From: Proteobacteria bacterium SG_bin4
GTDB lineage: Bacteria > Pseudomonadota > Gammaproteobacteria > Burkholderiales > Nitrosomonadaceae
Reading direction: 5' to 3'
DNA length: 11,956 nucleotides
Assembly (NCBI GenBank): GCA_002083395.1
Contig: LWDH01000037.1
Location: forward strand, 1-11,956
This document shows, one piece after another, positions 5,094 through 11,956 of this stretch (positions are counted from its first letter, which is position 1; every line of letters starts with the position of its first letter). Position numbers and translations under genes: made by a program. The notes beneath the pieces were generated by a model that was not told where the DNA came from, ran no database searches, and was given only the letters and a program-made list of their open reading frames with translations.

Positions 5094-7141
5094 AAACCGT
5101 GCTGGAAATAGACAATCTAGCGACGTTGCTGCATACCGGCGATATACCTGTCAGGGCTGTTGATGGCCTATCGCTGAATATTCTGCAGGGAGAGACATTT
5201 GCGCTGCTGGGCGAATCCGGTTGCGGCAAGTCAATGACGGCTCTGTCGATTATGCGATTGCTTCCGGATGTGGGTGAAATTGTCGCCGGGGAAATCAAAA
5301 TTCATGGGATGGATCTTTTGCAATTGCCTGAGGCGGCGATGCGCAAAGTTCGCGGTAAACAGATCAGCATGATTTTCCAAGAACCCATGTTAAGCCTGAA
5401 TCCGGTATTGACGATTGCTGAGCAAATTGGAGAAGTGTTACACCAGCATCTCGATCTGACGCCTGCGATGAAACAAGCACGGATTCAGGAATTGCTCGAA
5501 CAAGTCGGCATCCCGGATGCGCAACGGCGTATGCATGAATATCCATTTCAGTTTTCCGGGGGTATGAAACAGCGTGCTATGATCGCAATGGCGTTGGCTG
5601 GTGAGCCGGAGCTATTGATCGCCGATGAGCCAACGACTGCCCTGGATGTCACGATCCAAGCGCAAGTACTCGATTTGATGCGGCACATTCAGCAACGCAC
5701 GCGCATGGCAATATTATTGATTACCCATGATTTAGGGGTGGTGGCGGAAATGGCGCAACGCGTGGCGGTGATGTATGCCGGGGAAATCGTGGAAGTGGCG
5801 CCTCGCGCAGTTTTTTTCCAGCAACCGGCACACCCTTATTCGAAACAGTTATTTGCTTCGCTGCCCGGCAAAAATAAGCGCGATCAAGCGTTGACGGTGA
5901 TGAATGGCAATGTGCCATCGCTATCACAGCAATTCAGCGGCTGCCGTTTTGCGGATCGCTGCAATCAAGTGATGGCAATGTGCCGTGATGCGGTTCCACA
6001 ATGGCATCGGCTCGATGATGCGCACCAGGTGCGTTGTCATTTGTATCAATCCGGCGTGAGTCATACACAGGTGGCAACCGGCGCACCGGCACAAAGGATT
6101 CCGCTGTATTCCGAAGCACAGCGAACGGAACAAATATTATTGAAAGTGGCCGACCTCAAAGTATATTTTCCAATTCGCCAAGGCCTGTTCAAACGCGTGG
6201 TCGGGTATGTAAAAGCGGTTGACGGCGTATCGTTGCAGATTGCTTCCGGAAAAACATTGGCATTGGTCGGTGAATCCGGTTGCGGGAAAACAACGATAGG
6301 AAAAAGTATTTTGCAGTTAATTCAACCCACTACCGGCAGTGTGCAGTTTAAAGGGCAGGAGCTGGTAGGCTTGAAACGGGGCCAATTAAAACCAATTCGT
6401 TCGCACTTCCAAATTATTTTTCAGGACCCCTATTCATCATTAAATCCGCGCATGCGTATCAAGGAAATCTTGCAAGAAGGGATGAATGCGTTAAAGATCG
6501 GTGCAGCCAGCGCATCATCAAAAGCCGATAATATGCAAGCCAGCCCAAGCGACCAGGAAATCGATTTGTTATTGCAGCGAGTCGGATTGCCGGCTGAGGT
6601 AAAATGGCGCTATCCACACGAATTTTCGGGCGGGCAGCGTCAGCGCATTGCCATCGCGCGTGCTTTGGCAGTGAATCCGGAATTATTGATTTGCGATGAA
6701 CCGACCAGCGCTTTGGATGTTTCGGTGCAAGCGCAAATCCTGAATTTGTTGAAAACCCTGCAAAATAACTTAGGACTTGCTTTTTTGTTTATCACCCACA
6801 ATATCGCAGTTGTGGAATATTTAGCTGATGAGGTTGCAGTCATGTATCTTGGAAGGATCGTTGAACGCGGGCTTATCGATGAAGTAATGGGCAACCCGAA
6901 ACATCCCTACACCCAAGCATTGTTATCGTCGGTGCCGCGGATTGCTGCTGATGCGGATCGGAAATTCATTCCGCTAAAAGGCGACTTGCCGTCACCGGCT
7001 AAGCCTCCGGCCGGTTGTCATTTTCATCCACGTTGTCCGAAAGCGATGCCGGTTTGCCGGGAACGCTATCCGTCGGCCAGTTTATTCAGCGCAACGCATT
7101 CAACGCACTGTTTTCTTTATTCACTCGAACAGATTTCTTGA
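5090..7141 (+). CDS. Fused double-ATPase of a peptide-type ABC transporter (DppD-DppF / YejF-GsiA type)
   Basis: This 683-residue protein contains two complete nucleotide-binding halves. Half one: Walker A GESGCGKS (41-48), signature FSGGMKQR (155-162), Walker B LLIADE (175-180), H213. Half two: Walker A GESGCGKTT (394-402), signature FSGGQRQR (512-519), Walker B LLICDE (532-537), H570. Both catalytic sites look intact. Each half ends in an oligopeptide-transporter C-terminal domain with four cysteines: C285, C291, C298, C316 and C643, C649, C656, C674. This CX5CX6C-Xn-C pattern matches the iron-sulfur-binding tail reported for DppD-type ATPases. It hydrolyses ATP on the inner face of the membrane to drive import. 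Its start overlaps the permease stop (ATGA) with no ribosome site of its own, so translation is probably coupled. prfC follows after 4 bp. The substrate is unknown. Confidence 0.93.
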   Translation: MKTVLEIDNLATLLHTGDIPVRAVDGLSLNILQGETFALLGESGCGKSMTALSIMRLLPDVGEIVAGEIKIHGMDLLQLPEAAMRKVRGKQISMIFQEPMLSLNPVLTIAEQIGEVLHQHLDLTPAMKQARIQELLEQVGIPDAQRRMHEYPFQFSGGMKQRAMIAMALAGEPELLIADEPTTALDVTIQAQVLDLMRHIQQRTRMAILLITHDLGVVAEMAQRVAVMYAGEIVEVAPRAVFFQQPAHPYSKQLFASLPGKNKRDQALTVMNGNVPSLSQQFSGCRFADRCNQVMAMCRDAVPQWHRLDDAHQVRCHLYQSGVSHTQVATGAPAQRIPLYSEAQRTEQILLKVADLKVYFPIRQGLFKRVVGYVKAVDGVSLQIASGKTLALVGESGCGKTTIGKSILQLIQPTTGSVQFKGQELVGLKRGQLKPIRSHFQIIFQDPYSSLNPRMRIKEILQEGMNALKIGAASASSKADNMQASPSDQEIDLLLQRVGLPAEVKWRYPHEFSGGQRQRIAIARALAVNPELLICDEPTSALDVSVQAQILNLLKTLQNNLGLAFLFITHNIAVVEYLADEVAVMYLGRIVERGLIDEVMGNPKHPYTQALLSSVPRIAADADRKFIPLKGDLPSPAKPPAGCHFHPRCPKAMPVCRERYPSASLFSATHSTHCFLYSLEQIS

Positions 7142-7145
7142 AATT

Positions 7146-8756
7146 ATGAGTATTCAACACGAAGTGGCGCGCCGCCGCACATTCGCTATTATTTCTCACC
7201 CGGATGCCGGAAAAACCACGTTGACAGAGAAACTGCTGATGTATGCAGGAGCGATTCATATTGCGGGTAGCGTGAAGGCGCGCAAGGCCAGCCGACATGC
7301 CACGTCCGATTGGATGGAAATCGAGAAGCAGCGCGGGATTTCGGTGGCTAGCTCGGTCATGCAGATGGAATATCGCGATTGCATCATCAATTTGCTGGAT
7401 ACCCCTGGCCACCAGGATTTCTCGGAAGATACTTACCGCGTGTTGACAGCGGTTGACGCCGCGCTGATGGTCATCGATGCCGCTAACGGTGTTGAAGCGC
7501 AAACCTTGCGGTTGCTGGAGGTTTGCCGTGCCCGGAATACCCCGATCGTGACATTTGTTAATAAAATGGATCGCGAAGTACGTGAACCGCTGGATTTGAT
7601 CGATGAAATCGAGCGTACGCTCGGCATGTCGACGATTCCGTTTACCTGGCCAGTCGGGATGGGGAAGAATTTTCACGGGGTGTGCGATTTGAAGAATAAT
7701 TGCATGCGTCTTTTTCAACCGGGATCCGATCGCATTGACGCTGATAATGAAGTGATTGCGCAATTCGACGATCCGCAAATCCGGCAGCGCTTCGGCATGG
7801 ATTTGGATACTGCGTTGCAGGAAATCGATTTAATCAAAGGCGCGTCGCCGGTTTTCGATCACGCGGCTTTTCTTGCCGGTGAGCAAACACCGGCGTTCTT
7901 CGGTTCGGCGATCAATAACTTTGGTGTGCGGGAGATTCTCGACGCTCTGGTGGATCTGGCGCCGCCACCGGAATCGCGTAATGCGATTCAGCGTGAAGTG
8001 CAACCGGACGAGAAAAAATTCTCCGGTATGGTGTTCAAAATTCAAGCCAATATGAATCTCGCGCATCGCGACCGGATTGCGTTTGTGCGTGTTTGCTCCG
8101 GTCATTTCAAGCGCGGTATGAATCTGAAAGTGGCGCGGAACGGCAAGGATATCCGCACCAGCACGGTGGTATCGTTTTTGTCGCAACGCCGCGATATTCT
8201 GGAAGAGGCCTATCCAGGAGATATCATCGGTATACCGAATCATGGCACGCTGCAATTGGGCGATACGTTGACCGAGGGCGAAATTTTGCAATTTACCGGT
8301 TTGCCTTTCTTTGCCCCCGAGATTTTCCGTACGGTTGAAATTGCCGACCCGTTGCGCAGCAAACAGCTAAAACTGGGATTGGCGCAGCTTGGCGAGGAAG
8401 GGGCAATCCAGGTTTTCCGTCCGTATCTTGGTAATATGCTGTTGCTCGGAGCAGTCGGTACGCTGCAGTTTGAAGTGGTGGCGCACCGCTTGCAGCACGA
8501 GTACGGCGTCGCAGCTCGTATTGCGTCCGCCAAATACCAGTTGGCGCGCTGGATTACCTGCGACGATCCGCGGGAATTGCAACGATTCATCGAAGCCAAT
8601 GCGCATCGGATCGCGTACGATGCGGTTGATGCACCGACTTTTCTGGCATCCTTTGGCGCAGAATTGAGCGTGGCGCAGGAAAATTGGCCAGCGATCCGCT
8701 TTCATAAGCTGCGTGAACATGCTGGCCTGGTTTTTCAAAATCACTTGAACGGATAA
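7146..8756 (+). CDS. prfC: Peptide chain release factor 3 (RF3)
   Basis: This is a translational GTPase of 536 residues, close to the roughly 530 usual for RF3. The G motifs are all present: SHPDAGKT (17-24), RGISV (63-67), DTPGH (85-89), NKMD (139-142) and GSA (253-255). The sequence around residues 33-62, with GSVKARKASRHATSDWMEIE (41-60), is diagnostic for RF3 rather than EF-G. In the cytosol RF3 uses GTP to remove RF1 or RF2 from ribosomes after peptide release and contributes to post-peptidyl-transfer quality control. The gene begins 4 bp after the ABC ATPase stop, with no good ribosome site, suggesting translation from the same message. The pairing with a peptide transporter has no obvious functional link. 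No defect is visible. Confidence 0.96.
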   Translation: MSIQHEVARRRTFAIISHPDAGKTTLTEKLLMYAGAIHIAGSVKARKASRHATSDWMEIEKQRGISVASSVMQMEYRDCIINLLDTPGHQDFSEDTYRVLTAVDAALMVIDAANGVEAQTLRLLEVCRARNTPIVTFVNKMDREVREPLDLIDEIERTLGMSTIPFTWPVGMGKNFHGVCDLKNNCMRLFQPGSDRIDADNEVIAQFDDPQIRQRFGMDLDTALQEIDLIKGASPVFDHAAFLAGEQTPAFFGSAINNFGVREILDALVDLAPPPESRNAIQREVQPDEKKFSGMVFKIQANMNLAHRDRIAFVRVCSGHFKRGMNLKVARNGKDIRTSTVVSFLSQRRDILEEAYPGDIIGIPNHGTLQLGDTLTEGEILQFTGLPFFAPEIFRTVEIADPLRSKQLKLGLAQLGEEGAIQVFRPYLGNMLLLGAVGTLQFEVVAHRLQHEYGVAARIASAKYQLARWITCDDPRELQRFIEANAHRIAYDAVDAPTFLASFGAELSVAQENWPAIRFHKLREHAGLVFQNHLNG

Positions 8757-8764
8757 CGCGAACC

Positions 8765-9781
8765 ATGGCGGTTTGGCAGTGGTTGTTGCTAGTCTGCATG
8801 TTTTTGGCTTTGCCATTGCATGCGAGCGACGCATTATTATCCAGCAGCGAGAAAACAATCCGGTTTGTCGTGATCGGTGATATGCCCTATACCGATGCGG
8901 AGTACGCATTGCTGGAACAACCCGACGGCGCGCTCGCCAAAGCAATTAGATCTGTAGATCCTCCGGTTCTAATCCATTTAGGCGATTTCAAAAGGGGGCG
9001 GTTGAGTTGCAGTGACGAGTTGTTGCAAGATCACTATCGGCAGATTGCGTTCTTAAATCCCCATAAGACAGTCTACACACCCGGCGATAACGACTGGACT
9101 GACTGTGACCGTTTTACCTTATCGACACGTTATGATGAGCTGGAGCGGTTGGGGTTTCTTCGCCAGCTTTTCTTTCATCGAGATCAATGGCAATTAACCA
9201 AACATATTCCGGGTTTGGTGCGCCAAAACGGATTTGTTGAGAATGCCCGTTGGCGTATCGGCCCGGTTATGTTTGCAACGCTGCATATTCCGGGGACGAA
9301 CAACGGCCGCAAGGAAATTTTGCGGAGTAATCTGGAAGAAGCGTTAAATGAGGCGGATTTCCGAGATCAGTCGAATAAGCAGTGGTTAAGTTTACTATTT
9401 GCAGAAGCACAATTTGCACAAGCTGTGGTGATAGCTTTTCAGGCGGATATTTTTGACTTCGATCACGACAGGCCATTATGTACACCGGATAATCGCACAG
9501 AGTGCGATGGTTATCGCATGTTACGCGATGAGATCAAACATTACGCGGCGCAATTCATGAAACCGGTTTTGGTCGTTCATGGTGATACGCCAGCCTATTG
9601 CTTGCATCAGCCGTATGCGGTGATTCCAAATTTGTGGCGGCTTAATGCGCCTGGTGACTACAAATATATCGACGCCAGTCAAATCGTATTTGATCCTGAC
9701 AATAAAGACAGGCCATTTAGCGTAACCGGCTTACTCGACCCCAAAAACGCTCCAGCCGTTTGTGATGATGGCGTTTTTTAA
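8765..9781 (+). CDS. Exported metallophosphoesterase-like protein of unknown substrate
   Basis: The 338-residue protein has a signal peptide (hydrophobic 4-18, likely cut after LHA20), so it should act in the periplasm. The mature part carries calcineurin-type metal-site motifs in order: VVIGDMPY (35-42), HLGDFK (71-76), TPGDNDW (105-111), LHIPGTNN (173-180) and VVHGD (270-274). The third motif has GDND where most of the superfamily has GNH(D/E); the catalytic histidine of that motif is therefore replaced. Six cysteines in the mature chain (82, 114, 239, 247, 279, 333) would allow disulfides in the periplasm. It starts 8 bp after prfC and ends 22 bp before yicC, so it is probably cotranscribed. 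The fold call rests on motifs; enzyme activity and substrate are not known, and a non-catalytic role is possible. Confidence 0.72.
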   Translation: MAVWQWLLLVCMFLALPLHASDALLSSSEKTIRFVVIGDMPYTDAEYALLEQPDGALAKAIRSVDPPVLIHLGDFKRGRLSCSDELLQDHYRQIAFLNPHKTVYTPGDNDWTDCDRFTLSTRYDELERLGFLRQLFFHRDQWQLTKHIPGLVRQNGFVENARWRIGPVMFATLHIPGTNNGRKEILRSNLEEALNEADFRDQSNKQWLSLLFAEAQFAQAVVIAFQADIFDFDHDRPLCTPDNRTECDGYRMLRDEIKHYAAQFMKPVLVVHGDTPAYCLHQPYAVIPNLWRLNAPGDYKYIDASQIVFDPDNKDRPFSVTGLLDPKNAPAVCDDGVF

Positions 9782-9803
9782 ACGTTCTCGGAAAACTTAA
9801 ATT

Positions 9804-10670
9804 ATGATATTCAGCATGACCGGCTTTGCGACCGCGAGCCAGCAAACACCTCATGGATCGTTTAATCTCGAGATTCGCTCCGTCAATAACCGTTTTCTTG
9901 ATATCCAGCTTCGCTTGCCGGATGATTTTCGCCGGTTGGAAGCTGCGATGCGGGAATTGCTGACCACACAACTCAGCCGCGGCAAAATCGAATGCCGGTT
10001 ATTGTTTTCACCGGTTCATACGGTAGAAATCGATCAGCAACTTGATCACGGTTTATTGGAACGATTGATGCAATTAGAGCAGACCATCCGAACACGCTAC
10101 CCGTCCGCGGCGTCTTTAACCATCGCAGAGATTTTAAAGTGGCCTGGTATGCTCGAGAGTAATGCAGCACCTAGCGAGGAATGGGATGCAGTTGGCATGA
10201 CGCTGTTGCAAACCGCACTCAAGGATTTAAAAGCTGCAAGAATGCGCGAAGGAGATAAGCTGAAAGCCATTTTGCTGGATCGCATTTTGCAAATGCGCCA
10301 ATTGCTGCAAGTTGCATCTCCACGCATCCCGGCATTGATTGCTTCTTTCGAAGAAAAACTACGCGCCCGCTTGGAAGAAATTCTCGGCAATAACGAAGAT
10401 GACCGGATTCACCAGGAAATCACGTTATTTGCCAGTAAAATTGATGTCGATGAAGAGTTGTCGCGCTTACAGGCGCATCTCGACGAAGTGGAACGGATTC
10501 TGAACCAAGGCGGTGTGGTGGGTAAAAGATTGGATTTTATGATGCAAGAATTGCATCGTGAAGCCAACACAATTGGCTCAAAGTCGGTTGATCTGGAGAT
10601 TTCCCGGATTTCCATGGAATTAAAGGTGCTTGTCGAGCAAATGCGCGAACAAGTGCAGAATATTGAGTAA
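9804..10670 (+). CDS. yicC: YicC/YloC-family endoribonuclease
   Basis: This 288-residue protein matches the YicC family at full length. The N-terminus MIFSMTGFA with EIRSVNNRFLDI (residues 23-34) is the family hallmark, and the C-terminal DUF1732 region includes VDEELSRLQAHL, GKRLDFMMQELHREANT and IGSKSVDLEIS. In E. coli YicC is a metal-dependent endoribonuclease linked to decay of the small RNA RyhB, and it is important in stationary phase. The many acidic and histidine residues in the C-terminal part fit metal binding. ATG 9804 gives the conserved start; the ribosome site (cggaaaa) is weak. In many proteobacteria gmk follows yicC or lies close by. Here no gmk follows, and yicC closes the five-gene block. 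Confidence 0.95.
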   Translation: MIFSMTGFATASQQTPHGSFNLEIRSVNNRFLDIQLRLPDDFRRLEAAMRELLTTQLSRGKIECRLLFSPVHTVEIDQQLDHGLLERLMQLEQTIRTRYPSAASLTIAEILKWPGMLESNAAPSEEWDAVGMTLLQTALKDLKAARMREGDKLKAILLDRILQMRQLLQVASPRIPALIASFEEKLRARLEEILGNNEDDRIHQEITLFASKIDVDEELSRLQAHLDEVERILNQGGVVGKRLDFMMQELHREANTIGSKSVDLEISRISMELKVLVEQMREQVQNIE

Positions 10671-11300
10671 TTTTTAAAAGCCTCTGACTATGGTGGTAGC
10701 GCGGCCTTGAAGAACAGCAATCTGTTGTAATGTGAAGAAAAGTGCTGTGCAAGATTTCAAATTTAATTCAATCAAGCTTATTAGCTTAGCTCCTCAATAA
10801 TATTTAATGGCGAATAAATCCAACGTTGAATTTTTTAAAATTGACGTAATATCACATTAAACCTCTTAATGTAGGAAAAAACTTACTAATAAAAGAAATG
10901 TATTCCTAATCAATAAAAGGAGCATACCTACATAATATATCTATAAATATCCCGTAATAAAGACCCACATTCTTACTTGTGATTTTCGATCGAAATTGAA
11001 AAAAGAAATGCATTTTCTGTTAATAGAGATTTCTTTATTAATCACTGAGTCATGAAATTCAGAATTTGATGAAATGCTTCTTGATGAATGCCTGGATATT
11101 TCTGTAAGAAATAAAGCAAATAAATCGAGAGATTGAGAGTGCAGAAAATCCATATTCATTTTGCGATTACGATAGTCAACACATCCGATTATGTAATTTA
11201 TTCAAAAAGATAAGTAAAAAATGGCGTGATCGATCCGAATTGTAATTAGTGAATGCTGGTGATTCAATTTTTTTGAAGAGTAAATTATAGGGAGATTCAA
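10671..11300. other. AT-rich intergenic region without a convincing gene
   Basis: The 630 bp between yicC and the chemotaxis receptor are clearly richer in A and T than the genes on either side. A 72-codon minus-strand frame (10941-11159) lacks a ribosome site and any recognisable motif. Small inverted repeats occur: AATTTT/AAAATT (10829-10842), the palindrome CAACGTTG (10821-10828), and TAGGAA/TTCCTA (10872-10908). An aaaggag at 10916-10922 has no start codon close behind it. I see no strong terminator directly after yicC. It probably holds the receptor promoter and leader; nothing more specific can be supported. Confidence 0.6.
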
Positions 11301-11956
11301 ATGTTTACAGATACAACTATTAAATTCAGATTGGTTTTTGTATTGAGTATCCTATCAATGCTCATGATAGGTATCGGTGCCATGGGTTTATATGGATTCA
11401 ACCACTCCAATGACGGATTGAAGACAGTCTATGAAGATCGTACTGTGCCTGCTGTTCAAATGGGGAAAATCCTTGATATCTGGTATCAAGTGCGGAGAAA
11501 TGCCTTAGAAGCAGTGCTTTCTAAAAATGCCGACATTGCCAAAACACGAGTCGATGATGCTCATAAATTGATTAAAGAAGCGGAGGGTATTTGGGCCCAA
11601 TATATGGCAACCAAGCTAACTCCTGAAGAAGCGGCCCTTGCCAAGAACAAAAACGAGATGCACGCCCAATATGTGCAAGCAATGAATAATACGTTTAAGT
11701 TTGCGATAGCTGGCGATTTTGATTCTGCGGCAACTAACGTTTCGACTGATGCTGAACCAAAATTTAATGCATTACGTGATAGTGTATTTGCCATCCTTGA
11801 ATTGCAAGATAATGTTGCTGCACAAGAATATGCAGAATCCCAGAAAAGTTTTGAAACTATTTTCATGACTTCAATGATTATCATAGTTTTGGGCGTTTCG
11901 ATGGCATTCGTATTCGGCATGCTGCTCTTAAAATCGATCGTGGATCCTCTGAATGA
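11301..11956 (+). CDS. Methyl-accepting chemotaxis protein, N-terminal part (runs off right edge)
   Basis: ATG at 11301 follows agggaga (11289-11295) at good spacing, and the frame stays open for 218 codons to the window end. A short cytoplasmic start (MFTDTTIKFRL) leads into a first membrane segment at about 10-31. A helical periplasmic region of about 155 residues follows (DRTVPAVQMGKILDIWYQVR near 47-66), matching the 4HB_MCP ligand-binding domain. A second membrane segment lies at about 190-212, then LLLKSIVDPLN opens the HAMP linker. Full-length receptors of this type are about 540 residues, so the HAMP and the methylation/CheA-coupling domain lie outside the window. The ligand cannot be read from sequence; related 4-helix sensors bind amino acids, organic acids or other small molecules. 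Confidence 0.87.
   Translation, partial: MFTDTTIKFRLVFVLSILSMLMIGIGAMGLYGFNHSNDGLKTVYEDRTVPAVQMGKILDIWYQVRRNALEAVLSKNADIAKTRVDDAHKLIKEAEGIWAQYMATKLTPEEAALAKNKNEMHAQYVQAMNNTFKFAIAGDFDSAATNVSTDAEPKFNALRDSVFAILELQDNVAAQEYAESQKSFETIFMTSMIIIVLGVSMAFVFGMLLLKSIVDPLN

Noticed and set aside
7086..7778. 230-codon minus-strand open frame opposite prfC
   Set aside because: Its length reflects codon bias of the RF3 gene on the other strand; no domain is recognisable and it would overlap conserved GTPase motifs.
9743..9779. AAAAACGC and GCGTTTTTT inverted repeat at the end of the phosphoesterase gene, possible terminator
   Set aside because: The stem is mostly A-T with a 20-base loop and yicC starts only 22 bp after the stop; likely chance.
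10941..11159. 72-codon minus-strand open frame in the AT-rich gap
   Set aside because: No ribosome site before its ATG, no motif, signal or membrane pattern, and biased Ser/Ile/Phe content as expected from AT-rich random DNA.
1..11956. New defence system or prophage cargo
   Set aside because: Apart from the partial edge genes and the MITE, all genes are housekeeping, transport or sensing types with uniform base use; no integrase, toxin pair, nuclease or retron-like element was seen.

Overview
The window looks like chromosomal DNA of a betaproteobacterium, most likely an ammonia oxidiser of the Nitrosomonas type. The taxonomic pointer is at the left edge. A minus-strand reading frame starts there behind a perfect AGGAGG ribosome site and reads MATTYGTTS, which resembles the start of AmoC (ammonia monooxygenase subunit C) as I remember it. 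It is preceded by a near-consensus sigma-E promoter, the kind of promoter described for the stand-alone amoC3 copy of Nitrosomonas europaea. Only nine codons are inside the window, so this is a strong hint rather than proof.

Left block (1-3191): the intergenic region holds the leftward sigma-E-like promoter and, facing right, a cluster of PHO-box units at 11-bp spacing. An 18-bp box (304-321) sits exactly 10 bp upstream of a TATAAC -10 hexamer. This drives a two-gene phosphate-scavenging operon: an OprO/OprP-family anion porin (385-2118) and a periplasmic phosphate-binding protein PstS (2169-3191). PstCAB is not next to it. The predicted logic is that under phosphate starvation PhoB switches on an outer-membrane channel plus a high-affinity binding protein.

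Spacer (3192-3581): this contains a 143-bp, almost perfectly palindromic element with terminal inverted repeats and TTA target duplications. It is a MITE-like non-autonomous insertion. A plausible promoter with a palindrome over its start point follows.

Central block (3582-10670): five genes on the plus strand are tightly packed, with gaps of -4, 4, 8 and 22 bp. They encode an unusually long DppC/OppC-type ABC permease, a fused double-ATPase of the peptide-transporter (DppD-DppF) type, peptide chain release factor 3 (prfC), an exported metallophosphoesterase-like protein, and the YicC-family endoribonuclease. The DppB-type permease and the substrate-binding protein expected for the transporter are absent here. 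A strong stem-loop lies in the last codons of the permease, just before the ATGA overlap with the ATPase gene.

Right block (10671-11956): about 630 bp of AT-rich DNA without a convincing gene is followed by the first 218 codons of a methyl-accepting chemotaxis protein (4-helix-bundle sensor, second membrane segment, start of HAMP), cut by the window edge.

I found no CRISPR array, rRNA, tRNA, phage gene or obvious new defence system. The most interesting signals are regulatory (sigma-E/amoC next to a PHO-box operon), the palindromic MITE, the atypical orphan ABC transporter and the poorly characterised exported phosphoesterase.
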